64,000 bases of DNA from positions 62,001-126,000 of the forward strand of contig JAPJBO010000282.1 of assembly GCA_030068145.1 (NCBI GenBank). Direction: 5' to 3'. A program made the translations under genes and the position numbers. The notes beneath the pieces were generated by a model. It did no database searches. It saw only the letters and a program-made list of their open reading frames with translations, and had not been told where the DNA came from. Positions 20,506 through 32,130 of this stretch are shown in pieces; positions within the stretch are counted from its first letter, which is position 1, and each line of letters begins with the position of its first letter. Source of the stretch: Diplonema papillatum (lineage: Eukaryota; Euglenozoa; Diplonemea; Diplonemida; Diplonemidae).

Positions 20506-23030
20506 CCTTTCTAGGAGCGGCTGGATCTAGTTTGGCCCACCTGACGGTCGCTCTCTTGTGTTGCTGACAATCAACCGGGGTCGATGTGCAGCCTTTTTGT
20601 GGTTTAACTTCTTGTTGATGAGTGCACGAAGTCAGACTAGAGTTAAACTCAACACCGGTCTTCTTTCCCCGCTGACAGTTTCGGACTGAATAGTTGGTAG
20701 AATGGTCACAATAAACTTATGAGAGCCTCTCTCTCACGTGTGTCCTGTCTCTGACTGGGTCGCTACGCGGTTCGGGCGGCCAGATAAAGTTTGACGAGGT
20801 CGCTGAGCGTTGATCTGTTCCTGACGACTCCGCCCCTGTGTGGGTTGCCTTCCTTAGTCTGGTGGTGCACGTTTGTCGGTTGGTTCGCTGGTACTTCTTT
20901 GTTCTTGAGCCAATTCACCTACTCCCCCTCAAACAGGGCTTACGCTCCGTTTTCGGTCTCAGAGAAAATACGTGTGGTCCACATGTGGGCGCATAACTGG
21001 ACTGCGGCTGGTCTTCGAAAAAGCTCGACAACGTTCGAACGGGCAGGGGGGTGAATTGGCTCAGTTCTCCTTTCTGGTGTGCAGTGTGACTGCTCTCACG
21101 ATTATTGAACCCTCGGGATTTGGCTTCGTAGGCAACTGGGTAAACCTGGCTTCATGAGAGGCAGTGTGGTGCGGTTGTTTTTTTGTCTGTTGGTGATAGT
21201 ACGTCTTTTAGTCACAAAGAGAACTGGGGTGGCGAGACTCCAGTAGGTAAGGAGCGAAAGCGGTTGGACATAGATGCGCTCGTTGCTTTTCTTTCTTTTT
21301 ACTTCGGGTTCAGGGATGTTTGGAAGCAGGGGGGGGGCACCGATCAAGAGGGGGAGCACTGCGTTCTTTCTTTCTCATCCATCTCGGTCCGCAGAATCGA
21401 ACTTCGCTCAGGGATTGTCCGATCGGGAGATGTCAAGAGAGGGATGCCTGCCGGCCAACATTCAGACCTGACGCCGAACATTTTTTTTGCGGCCACAAGA
21501 ATTTCCGATACTCATCAGCAACGTGGATTCTCATCCACCTCGGCCTGGTTGTGCACGCGTTTGTTGCTCGGTAGCTAGTTCTCTGTTGACAATGTTCGGC
21601 TAGAGCAGGTTGGCTGCTCTCTCACGATTCTTCAAACCCTCGGGTAGACACCAGGGGGAAAGCCTGGCATCATGAGAGGCAGAGTTCTCTTGATGCTAGC
21701 ATTCCGTCTCTTGGCCGCAACAGAGAAGTAAACTGGGGCGCGAGCGGGAAAGCTAGGGAAAGGAGCGAAAAATGCTCCTGGTGCTTCTCGTTTCTTTTCG
21801 GGGTCCAGCTTTGCCAGCGGGGTTTGCGTTCTTTCTGCGTTTTCATCCTGCTCGGGTCCGGTGGCTGTTAGAAACCCGGGAAAACGACAACAGATGAAGA
21901 GTTGGCTCGTCTCTTTTCGAAATTCGGGAAACTGGAGAACGTTTCGAGAGACCGAGGCGATCGAAAGCTCCCCCGTTCGCAATCGACAGTGGGTACCTTT
22001 TGGCGGGTATCTCGCGTCAATGCAAACGTGTTTTTTTTCCTGTTCGCGACAGTTCAATAATACTTCTGCAACCCAGTCGCTTCTCTCTGCCCTTGTTGGT
22101 AGCTTCTCTTGCTTGTATTGATTGAGCGCCGATCCTGGCTTGACAGGGGGGAGACGACTGTGTGGCCGTTGTGTAGCCGTTTTCTTATTTTTGCGTCGCC
22201 GCCGTCTGTTGGACTCCGTGGTTGAGACGGACACATACAACCGGCGTGCGTTTGATACAGAGCAGACTCTACGGATTGAGGCTAGACCACAGAGACCACT
22301 AAAACCCTGCACGCAATAAAACACTTTGAGAACGCGGGCACACGGGGCTTGTGTTTATGCGCGTGCAACCCACTTGTTTGGTGAACGAATGTTGGCTACA
22401 GAGGTAGCATATCCCACAGCACCCGGGCTGCGCAGCCGCCGGCGTGAAGCCGCCCGGGTTCCTCCCCGCCGTCAGCCCGTCGCTCGGCACCTTCGCCGGG
22501 TCTGCTCCCAGCCACCGCCAGCTCGGCGGAGTGGCAGGGATGTCGTGGGGGATCTCCAGGCAGCCGTCACCGCACCAACGCCGCTCCGAGTGTTTCACAC
22601 TTTGCCAGAACTCTGCCCAAAAACCCCTCCCCTTTTTGGCATCGTCTCACATCATAGTACAGTAGCACCTCGTGGCATGCCTTAGGTGGTGCTCTCTGGT
22701 TCGTGTTTTAAGAGACTCTTCTCATTTGGGTTTGGAACTCCGAGCCATCACCAAAAACGCCGGCCTGCGTCGAATTAGACGGCGCGATGCTGTGGGCTTC
22801 GCGGTAGACTAAATACCACAGAGCAAACCCGCGAGATTTGTAAGAAGCGCTGAAATTCGTCCAGTTTCAGATAAATCTGGGGCTGACACACCAAGACCTT
22901 CCTCGGGGCTCAGAAGGACGGGTCCTTATGGTGCACGCGTACCCAAGATGAACCCCACGATGCACGCCGGCGAACAGGGGGTCAACGCACACGGAGGACA
23001 GAAAGGTGGGTTTGATTGCTTTGTTGGTTG
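20506..23030. other. Spacer with diverged tandem and dispersed repeats
   Basis: Bases 20618-20690 match 45008-45075 (family F: CAGACTAGAGTTAAACTCAA and CCCCGCTGACAGTTTCG). The stretches around 21080-21590 and 21605-22130 look like diverged copies of one unit of about 0.5 kb (GCTCTCACGATT, ACCCTCGGG and CATCATGAGAGGCAG-like blocks in each). Apart from the GC-rich island at 22417-22600, nothing looks coding. Confidence 0.5.
22417..22600 (-). other. GC-rich island, possible exon or gene relic
   Basis: This 180-base island has the GC content of coding sequence here, unlike its surroundings. On the minus strand it is open and could encode CGDGCLEIPHDIPATPPSWR followed by WLGADPAKVPSDGLTAGRNP; the plus strand is also open. 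I recognise no family and see no clean splice sites. It may be a fragment of a gene elsewhere, like the other partial copies in the window. Confidence 0.25.
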
Positions 23031-23241
23031 GTACACGGTGCATTAGGCATTGGGAAAACAGTGTAAGGACTAGTCATCTTACTAGTGATAATGGCTTACT
23101 GGTGCCACTTGTAAGAATGACTAGTACACTAGTAATAATGACAAGTGGCACTAGTCATGTGTCTCGTGGCAACAGATTGATGACTAGTGGTAAAATCACT
23201 ACAAAATGACTAGTGAATGGCATGACTAGTGCACCGTGTAC
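23031..23241. mobile_element. Short inverted-repeat element with clustered ACTAGT motifs
   Basis: The element is bounded by a perfect 12-base inverted repeat, GTACACGGTGCA at 23031-23042 and TGCACCGTGTAC at 23230-23241. Inside are about nine ACTAGT palindromes and a longer inverted pair (GTGCCACTTGT near 23099 and ACAAGTGGCAC near 23143). It is 211 bp, AT-richer than its flanks and non-coding, so it fits a MITE that could fold into a long hairpin. I see no other copy. Confidence 0.75.
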
Positions 23242-25227
23242 GTCTAGGCGGGGGGTGCAGGGAGAGTGTGTACCAATGAAGCAGCATGGCCTCTCTGATA
23301 ACGCTCGTTGCTCGGAAACCCTAACAGATTGGCAAATCGTACGTTCTACTTTCGTTTGATGACATCATGTTCGTCTGTTGAATACCAATGCCGAGCGAAG
23401 TCGCAAGCTCCCAGTCTGTCAGAATCATCTGAAGCTGGTGTGGCCCACCCTTTTTTAATTGAGACACGCTGCAGTACTGCCTGCGCCCGTGTGGAAGCGA
23501 AACACGGGGTAAGTTCGTTCTCGGGTCTTGTAACCGGGCAGCAATACTGGTACTATTCTTTCTACCCATCGCTCCATTTTTCGACTGCACGTCGGACTCT
23601 GCCGGTAAAAAAGTGTCGGACCGGAAGGGGCCACACAGCGACCAGGTAGCTGGCCGTTGGGGAGCTGTCGGCCGTTGGTGCGTGCACTTTCTTCCGAATG
23701 TATAGATATCACAGGTTAAACACCTGATGGGGGTGAGACAGCAGACTGAATCCATTTGCTTGAACTGACAGATGGGCACAACTCAGCCACAAGCTGGTGC
23801 TTGACGAGTGCCACCCACGTGTCAAGCCATCGTAGTACTGACCCCAGTCCAAACAGCGAAGCGTTTGCTTGAGTCGCTTGAAAACTGTGCCTCAACAAAT
23901 AAATACCCATAGATCGCAATCGAAGGCGGGATAAAGGAGCATTTCCGGAGACGTCGGTTTCGTACAACTTTTCGTGTGCAACCGTGGTCCGAAAATGCTA
24001 AGCCTTTCCGGTACAATAACAGAGAGAAGGAAATAAGAAGGAGCAAACCCCAACAGGCAGTCAGACAGAGAGTTAGACCAAGGGACGCAGAGAGCCAGGC
24101 ATGTCCTTTTGGTGGCGAGGTTTTGTCGCGCTTTCGCGGTCTACCCTGTCGTCAGAGAGGGCGGCAAAGCGCCAAAAAGCTGCCGGGATCCGTCTTGGAT
24201 GCTCGCAAGGTCTCAGCACACAGAATCCCCGAGATTTCGGGCCCTGTCGCACTACTCGGGGGGGCCGTGCCGCCATGCATCTAAACGAAATCGGAATGTT
24301 TTGAGTTCTTTTTTTTTCGGGAACAGTGCTCGCCGGTGACGTCACCTTCCCCGTCGCGCCTGCGGCGCGGAAGGCAACCCGATTCCGAGACGTGGCCTGG
24401 GACTGACGGCCAGCCACATCTCAGCACGGCGCAAAACTGCCGGCTATGAGTGAAAAAAGGGCTTCGCAAGCAACGGATGATAATTAATAAACCAGGGTGC
24501 CAGCACGTGTGCGGACGGTTTTCGTGCCAGCGTATTTTGTGCTCCTGGGAAAGCGTTTACGCCACAGTTCCCCCAAAAACCCCCAACGGGTCTTTTTGAC
24601 GGGACAAACAACTGGTTGCTGTCGCAAAAAAGAACAGGCGCCGGTGCGGGTCGTCGTGCGATTTGACCTGCTACGCGTTCAGGTTAAAACCGCGTGACGA
24701 CTGGCTGTATCAAGTAAGCTCTCTAAGGAGGCAGTTACTGCTGGTAGCAAAAGAGAGAGAGAGCGCTGGAGAGAGAGGGAGACGAGTTGGAGTGCAGGGA
24801 TCATCTCTCCGAGGAGTTTCCGGTCACCTCACTACTATCACGTCCTTCTAAGGCGGTCGTTGATCGTTCCGTGGGCCGCGGCCCCGTTACCAAGGGTGCC
24901 TGGGTCGACGTTGACACAGCCCCGAGAACTCCGCCTGTGCAGGCTGCGCTGTCTCGCCGTGATCCGCAGCGGCGATGACAGCAGGCCTCCTCCGACCCGC
25001 CGAGCGCTGAAGCCCTTACCTGCACCTGACTGTACGACTGCAGTGCGGGATGCAACGGCGAGAGTACGAAAGGGGCAACAGCTGGAAAGGCGGCTACCGA
25101 TGTTAGGAACAGATCGGGGCCGTTCTGACTGGCGGGGGAGCACCGTCTTGAGACGTCGCGGGCTCTTTTCTTCTTGGCAACTGCACGGCCTACGGCGGCG
25201 TCTTGATGGAACCAATGACAACAGGCG
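23242..25227. other. Spacer with small family A relic
   Basis: Bases 23937-23999 look like a 63-base internally deleted family A element (GAGCATTTCCGGAGACG at one end, GTGCAACCGTGGTCCG and AAAATGCT at the other). The rest has no gene I can support. The last few hundred bases may be decayed upstream parts of the LINE that follows. Confidence 0.45.
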
Positions 25228-25500
25228 CGCTGGCTTCAAAAATTGGAGCCTGCGGCCGGTGTGGGGTTCGCTAACGATTGTTACCGTCTGTTTTGAGAGT
25301 GCCACAGCACGGAGGATCTCTTCTGGCATCTGGCAGCCGAGATCGAGCAAGCGCACCTCCCGGGGCACCCACTGCACGGGTTCGCATTTGATTTTAAGAA
25401 ATGCTTTGACTCAGTGCCCATACAAATCACGCTGCAGCTCGCAAAAAAGCTAGGGTTCAATCGAAAAGTGTTAAAGGGCGTTGAAAGCCGCATCACTCGT
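25228..25500 (+). mobile_element. LINE reverse-transcriptase fragment
   Basis: Translation from 25310 gives EDLFWHLAAEIEQAHLPGHP then LHGFAFDFKKCFDSVP (25375-25422) and LQLAKKLGFNRKVLKG. The core DFKKCFDSVP is reverse-transcriptase motif A of non-LTR retrotransposons, followed by the usual helix. A stretch just before, in another frame (NWSLRPVWGSL, about 25240-25300), resembles the preceding RPI-type motif, so at least one frameshift separates them. The YxDD motif and an endonuclease are not visible, and no poly-A tail is seen. It is a short dead relic, on the opposite strand to the genes. Confidence 0.7.
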
Positions 25501-25525
25501 CCCGGCTGCATGATCCGGAGAAGTG
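25491..25525 (+). repeat. Duplicate of the phospholipase C 3' coding end
   Basis: CATCACTCGTCCCGGCTGCA followed by TGATCCGGAGAAG is nearly the same as 25562-25597, which encodes (minus strand) the last residues and stop of the phospholipase C. The two copies are in direct orientation about 71 bases apart, with the outer one at the edge of the LINE relic. Confidence 0.7.
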
Positions 25526-25563
25526 TCTGTGGTTCTTGTCGTTTGGCTGCTCGTTTCCGAGAG

Positions 25564-26234
25564 TCACTCGTCCGACATCATGATCCGGAGAAGGACGAAG
25601 GCGTCGAGGATGGGGGCGTCGGCTCTGTCGCGGAGTGGCGCGCAGCGGTATCCCTCTCGGAGGCAGGCAAAGGGGCACGTGGCTTCGCCGAGGAACGTCG
25701 GGTCACGGATCATGGCGTAGTTCATGACCCGCACGGTGACGAAGGTGCAGGCGGGGTCGCGGATGAGGAAGTGGAAGTCTTCGTTCCAAACAGGGTCGAA
25801 CCCATTGTCCGACACATGCGCGGTCCTCGCCCCGGCGCTGTCAGCCGGCGACCCGCTGATGATGATCTCGACGTACGGGTTCACGATTTCACCGGTCTCC
25901 GCCTGATGCGGCTTCGGGATATTCCCGCCGCTCAGGACCGACAGCGTCAGCTGCCGCCGGTGCACCTTGCCCCCGGAGCCCCGCAGGTGCGGCGGCTTCA
26001 GGACGTAGCCGCAGTTGCCGTTCTCGAGGAACTTCGCCGTGTTCAGCCGCATCGGGAAGTCCGGCGTTTGGATGTTCATCGCGGCGAGCTGGGCTCCGGC
26101 GGACCACAGCCGGCACGCCGAGTAGTTACTCGAATACATGCGCGACCCGCTTGGATACACCCGCACCAGCTGCCGCCGGGTGAGCCGCTTGAACTCGGGC
26201 TTCTGGCTCAGCTGCTCCGCTTTGCTTTCGACGC

Positions 26235-26299
<65 letters not shown>

Positions 26300-29200
26300 G
26301 GAATCCCTATTGTTTCTTCGCTCTTCCTTGCAAAGTCGATAGAACGCGTGTGGCTCCGTTCTGGCTGTTCCGCTATCTCCCAGCTGTTTATCGCAGCAGA
26401 GCAAAGGGAGAAGCATCCGTCGAAGACATGGGGAAAAAGGTGGGGAACAGAACGGGGAAGAACTGCGTAGTTTTGTTACAGAACATACAGGTAAAAAAGA
26501 GGGCCGTCAGAGACGGCACGAAGGGATTCGAAGGGGGGAGTACAAAAAGGGGGCAAACGGTGGGGCCTGCGTTTGTCAGTTTTTGCTTACCCCTCCAACC
26601 TCGCTTTTGGCGAGTGGATAATATGAGGAGTTCGCTCAGAAACGTAAGGATTCCAACTTGACGCGCCGAAGGCGCTCAAGCAAGCTTGCTAGGTGTGTGT
26701 GCGCGTGGGTTTATAGAGTGAAACTGTTGGCTCTATGAGTCTCCGGGTGATGTTCGGCAACAGGTTTAGTATGCTGGCTGTGTTGTGTTCGATGTTGTTG
26801 AGGGAGCCCGCGTAACTGTTGTTTTGTGGGTGAAAGCCCCGTCGGTCCTGGTAAGGTTTTCCGGCTCCCACAATCGTGAGCAGCGCAAACTCATGATTTC
26901 CAGTCCAATGCACCCTGCACCCTGCAGGATTTTTGCACACTAAAGAATTCCGGATTCCGATTCATACCTCGGGCATACAGTGTGCGACACGTCCTTCACG
27001 TTGAGAGAAACCTTTCCTGAGACGAGCGCGAGCTGTGAGTTGTTTGTGAAAGTCGTTTTCTGCAGCGCATCGTGTTGCAATCCCCTAATCGGCAGGTATC
27101 CCTCTGCTAATGCTATATCTCCCGGAGGCCGATAGCGAACAAGTACAGTGATGAAAGCAAAGAACTTTGAAAAGAGAGTTGAAAGTCCCTGAAACCGATG
27201 AGTGGTAAGAGTTGGAGATGCGTTTAAATCTTAATCATTGCTCCTTCACTGGGGTTTATGGTTGAGACGTCTGGACCGATTCGGATCGTCCAAGCTTCTG
27301 TTGCGAGACGGCTTGCCACGTGATTCGAACTGGCGTTGCGCAATCCAGTTTCGCTGCTCTGCTCAGCTACGCCCAGTGCAGTTCGCGCAGCACCATTTTG
27401 AAGTCCCGTGCGTAAAGGGCAAGGGGCGGCGCGACCCTGAAACACCCCGGAATCTCACGCGAACGTTAACTTTAAAAAATGTGCACACCAGTCTGCGGAT
27501 GGAGGGCGCCGAGTCTGCTTTCGACCGCAGCAGGACCTTGCGCCGGAGCTTGTCCGGGGAGAACGAGGCGCGGTCTAAGGAGGGGTACACAATGTATTTG
27601 CCGAGGTACTGCTCGAGGATGGCAGCCATCTGATCCTGCACCGCCACGTCGCTGACGCGGTTCTCCAGGGAGATGACGACAGGGTAAGGCGACGCGGCGA
27701 ACGCGTACTGGGCGATGGTGCGGACCACGTCTTCGAAGAGGATCTGAGTGACCATCGTGTTCCCGTGGGTAACAATCGGGGTGCTCCCGCGGCTCCAGCA
27801 GTCGACTTCGATGCACTTCACCCCGGATTTGAACGCGAACTTGTACATGCCGACGGACGACTGCGAGTTGTGCTGGCTGCCGGTGATGTACGTGTTGTGA
27901 GACGAGTTGATGAAGTAGTGAGACAGCGGTTGGGTCATATCCATGTAGGCCTGCCGCTTGCCAGGGGAAAACCAGCTGTTTGCTTCGGCGGAGGTGATGT
28001 AGTTCGAGAACTCTTGCAGCGACCACGACGTCGCCAGAGAGTCGGCTTCTTCGCTCCAAGAGGACCAGTTGCGCAGGATTTCGGACACTTCGTCACTCGT
28101 GATGGCCTGTCTCTGCTTGGACTGCAGGAAGTGCTTCGTCTTCTCGTGCATTGTCGTGCCTCTCGAAGGGTCGTTGATTTGCCGCAGCGGGAGTCCGAGC
28201 TCCTGGCGCTCCTGGAGGTACTTGAAGAAATTCACGAACTCGCAGAAGTCGAGCCTCCTGTTTCGGTCGTCATCAAACAGCAACAGCTTGTGGCGGAGCT
28301 CGCTCTCCTTGATGCGGATGTTGAGCTTCGACATCAGGCACTGGATCTCGTCGAAGTCGAGGGACCCGTCGCCGTCTTTGTCCATCGACCACCAGGTTGC
28401 AACCAGCCGTACTTTACCGTGGCACAACCCAGGCAAGGCGGGGTCTAACATGGGGTGGTGCTCTCGGAGCTCTTGCAGGATTTGCTTCAACCTCTTCAAC
28501 CCGGCGATATCCCCGCACGCGGCGATCATTACGTCCAGTCGGTACCCGCAGGGCATCGACGACGTCGGATCGACCCGCCCCAACGACACGCACACGGAGA
28601 TCGCCAGCTCGCGCAGGTCCTGCGAGGCGTTCGCTTCGGTCATGCCCCGCGTCAGGTGGTGCAGCACGTTCCGCGCCTTCAGCACCAGCGGCGCGACCCG
28701 CGGTGCGGTGCAGTCGAGCGGCAGGCGGACGTCCAGCGCCATCGGCGCGTTGAACGTCGTCGCATCGTGGACGCAGCAGAAGAGCCTGGAAAACATGCCC
28801 CTCTTCCTCACAACCGGCGGAGACAACCACGTGAACCGCTTCGTCGGCGGCTCGTGGGGCAAGTGAGGCGGCGACGCAGCCAGGTCGAGCATCGGACTGG
28901 CTGCGTGGTGGCTGCCGTTAACGTCGGGATCCGACGCGTCGAGGTGGGAAGATCCGGCGGGGTCTGCCAGGACCTCCGTCGGGTCGTCTGGCGAGGCGCG
29001 GTCCGACTCGTTGCCGGCGCCTCGGTAGTACGGCTGGTGGAAGGAGGAAAACATCTCGTGCACGGCGTGCGGCGTGCCTTGCTCCTGCGCCGACCAAACG
29101 TCGCCGTCCGACCACCGAACTTCGAACTCGTCCGCATACTCCATCTTCGCGTCCAGCAGCTTTATCCCGCCGTCGGCCTTGTCGATCTCCAGCACCCTGG

Positions 29201-29912
29201 CTGGTAAGATCGGCTTGCCGTCAGCGGTTGTGAATCGGACGATGTCCCCGTCCACGTTGACGACCTGCCCGGAGGCTGTGGTCCAGTCCCCCTGGAGCAA
29301 CGTGCCGGACGCTGTGGACGACGTCCGGCTACCCGAGCGGGAAAGCTTGCCGTGCCCGCTGATGCTGAAGCTGCGCAAATTCCCGCTCGCGCTGCTGGCG
29401 TTGCAGAGGCTCGACCGGCTGCCCTTGCGCGACGCCGACCCGCCCCTGCTGCGGCCAGCGGTGGGCGTCGTGAAGAAGCTCTCGACGCGCGCGATGCTGT
29501 CAAGGGGCGTCAGGGCCACGGCGGGGCCGGGGTCCCGTTCCGGGTCGCTGGCGCCGCTCGCGGCGCCCCTCGACGCCTTGCGCTTGCCCCGGTCCCCGCG
29601 CTGCCGCCGGCCCTCCTCGTCGCTCGACGCGACGAACGCCCCGAAATCCTTGTCCTCGACCCTCAGCAGGGACGGCGACAGGAGGTCGACGTTGTCCGGC
29701 GTCAGCAGCCCTTTGCCCGCCGCCTGGACCGGGGCGACTGGGCCCCAGCCCTGCAGCGTGCGGCCCTCGCCGCTGCGGTTCAGGCTCCCGCTGTTGCTGC
29801 CAGTCCCGGCATCGTCGAGCGGCACCGACAGCGGCGACCGAGCACCCTGCTTTTCCGCGGCTGCGGAGAGCAGCGGCACCGTGAGTTGATCATGCTCGGG
29901 ATCTTCTCCCAT
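25564..29912 (-). CDS. Phosphoinositide-specific phospholipase C (delta-like)
   Basis: Three exons in agreeing phases: 29912-27489, a 65-base exon 27032-26968 and 26236-25564, about 1053 residues. The enzyme cleaves PIP2 to IP3 and diacylglycerol at membranes. Order of parts: about 330 unusual, Ser/Gly-rich N-terminal residues; a cysteine-containing region; two EF-hands (DKDGDGSLDFDEI near 510 and DDDRNRRLDFCEF near 550); catalytic X-box with SSHNTY (His672), IEVDCW (Glu702, Asp704) and VTHGN (His716), whose spacing fits PLC-delta; then Y-box (ESKAEQLSQKPEF, YPSGSRMYSSNY, GNCGYVLKPP); then a C2 domain (LTLSVLSGGNIPKP, VNPYVEI, DPVWNEDFHF). No clear PH domain is seen, so membrane targeting may rely on C2 and EF-hands. 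The ATG at 29912 is the first true ATG in frame. The small middle exon joins X and Y and was found by its phase and splice sites. Confidence 0.95.
26238..26299. repeat. (TG)n microsatellite at an intron acceptor
   Basis: About 30 TG repeats directly abut the acceptor of phospholipase C intron 2. On the transcribed strand this is (CA)n ending in CAG at 26239-26237. Length changes here would alter the tract in front of the splice site. Confidence 0.95.
27231..27330 (-). repeat. Family H repeat in phospholipase C intron 1
   Basis: Inverted copy of 12393-12490, inside the intron 27488-27033. It lies away from both splice sites. Confidence 0.7.
27431..27477 (-). repeat. Family D repeat end at an intron donor
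   Basis: Read on the minus strand, TTTTAAAGTTAACGTTCGCG then TGAGATTCCGGGG begins about 11 bases after the GTGTGC donor (27488) of phospholipase C intron 1. It aligns with the family D ends at 2712, 54331 and 58122 over about 45 bases. Here the sequence points inward from the 5' end of the intron; at 2712 and 58122 it points inward from the 3' end. Confidence 0.7.
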
Positions 29913-31777
29913 ATACTTGGGGCTCCGCCCGAGAAGTCGCCTCACGGAAACGCGCCGTTTCCCCCTCCTTCCCCGACGACAGCAAAGCGTGTCTGACCTG
30001 CCCACCCCGCACGGCCAGTTGTTTCGCTTCCCGACAGGTCCGCGCTCCCGGCGGAAGGTTGCGCGGGGTTCGCGTCTTCGTTCGTGAGATCCGCCGCAGC
30101 CAGCTGCGTGTGGGCGGGCGGCGGGCAGCGGACTTCACACCCGTCTGTCCGATACCCGGGGCCGCGCTGGCTGGCCGTTCTGTCCGGGATCGCTTTCTTT
30201 GTATGTGTGTGTGTCACCGACGACGAACCACCGGGGGGTCGACGTGTTGTATGTTGTATTTTTTTTTTTCCGACGTTCGTTTTTGTTTCCTTTCCTGTCG
30301 CAGGTTCAAATTGTCCTTCTTGCCGCCCCGCTTGAGATGGCAAATCTCTTCAGAATTTTGATCTGGAAGGTTCACTCAACTCGGTTAATCATCTATTACG
30401 GTGTTAAGCACCATCCTTGATGGCATGAATGGTCCATGGCGCACGGCTACAATCCTGGCAACCGCGCGATTTCCATTCGCGTCGACGTCCAGCATCTCAG
30501 TCCGGCGGAAATTCACTTTACACGAGATTTTGCAAGCACGATGGCTTACGGCTTTTCGACACCTCTTCTATGCACGCTGAATCCCAGCTTGCCCAGCCAT
30601 TTCATCACACGACGTTGTATGCGCTACTGCTAGGGTGAGCAAGTCTTCTTTTCCGGAGTCTTGTTAACGACGTTCCACTTCCGAGTGTTAGTAGATACAC
30701 ACCACGTTGTTAATTCAGAAGGGTACGCTGTCCGGGCTCTACTTCCGTCTGTCAAAAAAAAAAAGCACTTTTTTGGCTGTGTTTTTGGTGCCCCAATCTC
30801 GCCCCTATTTGTGTTTCCGACGATCCCGTATGGGCGTACAGATTGGTGTCTTTCGGCGTTTTGTGCTTGTGAGGTTCAGCTTTGTCTGTGTGGTGTGACA
30901 GTGTGAGGGGAGTGGGGAGAAAGCTTTACTGTATCGGGCTAGACTTTAACTCATGCATCAGCCAGGTTGCCCACTCTGCTGCCTTATCGCTAGGCTCCTG
31001 AAAGCCGCAGGGCAGAGCGGACGGGGTTGCGGCACTGTGCTGCCTCCGACTCAAGCTTTGCAAGCTGTGGTTGACCGTCACGTTCCTGGACCAGGAACGT
31101 CACGTTCCTGGACCAGGAGCGGCCTTTTTCTTCTTCTTCTTCTTTTGCGATTTGGAGTGTCCTTCCGAAAACGAACGAAAGCGCGACGGAAAAACGGGGC
31201 GACGGAGACTTCGAGCAAGAAAACCGAAACAAAATGGCGCTTTAAGTAGCAACAGAATCAGATCGGACAAGGCTCCGTGGCTCGGAGAAAGTCACGATCG
31301 CTGACCGAAGCATCGTCCATGCATACTGCGTTGGGAGATCACTTTGCTTTGAATGATTCTTGTTCGCAACAGTTCCAGGCTGGCAGACTTCATATTGGCA
31401 GGCAAAAACGCACACGCACGGAGGGACTGGAAGGAAACAGTTCGGGCAGCATTTGTCCCCGCCCGAGCCCACTGCGCACTCGGTGACTGCAAATGTGCGG
31501 TGGATCACGAGCGGTGGATGTGTGCTTTCGCATCGACTCTGTTTTTGGTCGGTCGGCCGGAGTCTCAGAGAACCTGACCCTGTCGAGAGAATCTTTCGAC
31601 GCAGACTGCAAGCAACGCGTAGCGGCGCTGGGTGAGGCCGGCGGTACTGCCCTGGTGCAAGCTTGAGCACGGCATGTCGGCACAACACAGATGAGTCATC
31701 AAGAGTGAGGCACCGGCAGTGCTTTCGCGGGGCCACCACGGCGGCACTGGGTTGTTTTTGAGTATGTGCACCACATT

Positions 31778-31934
31778 GAGCCGGACCATCCCCTCTTGAT
31801 AGACCGTGATAGACCGAAGAATACAGCTCCGGGCAATTCGATGCAGCTCTAGGGACCAGGGATGAACCTGATAGTACTGTGATAAACAGCGGCAGGCACT
31901 TCGATGCAGTTTCAAGAGATAGGGACGGACCGGC
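31778..31934. mobile_element. Family C MITE-like element, copy 2
   Basis: The ends GAGCCGGACCATCCC and GGGACGGACCGGC are inverted. The interior has two GGCARTTCGATGCAG-type motifs, as in the copy at 7035. It is 157 bp and non-coding. Confidence 0.65.
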
Positions 31935-32130
31935 ACACACGTGGAAGTGCATGCAAATTTCCGTGCCAGTCATACGTACACGGTGAGGTCCAGCCTCAGT
32001 AGCTTGAGTTAAAGAGGGTGTGACACCCAAAAAGCAGCCAGCGTCTGAGGCTGCTGGACTCCACCTGTGCAGCAGTTCACCTCTTCGAGGTCCCCCCCCG
32101 TGCCGCGGAAATGCGGAACACAAAAAAAAA

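Noticed and set aside
24787-25227. Upstream part of the LINE as coding sequence
   Set aside because: Several short frames are open, but I could not recognise an endonuclease or other LINE domain, so I limited the call to the reverse-transcriptase part.
25414-26661. Plus-strand open frame of 415 codons containing a long Cys-Val run
   Set aside because: The run is a (TG)n microsatellite and the rest is antisense to the phospholipase C Y-box and C2 exon.
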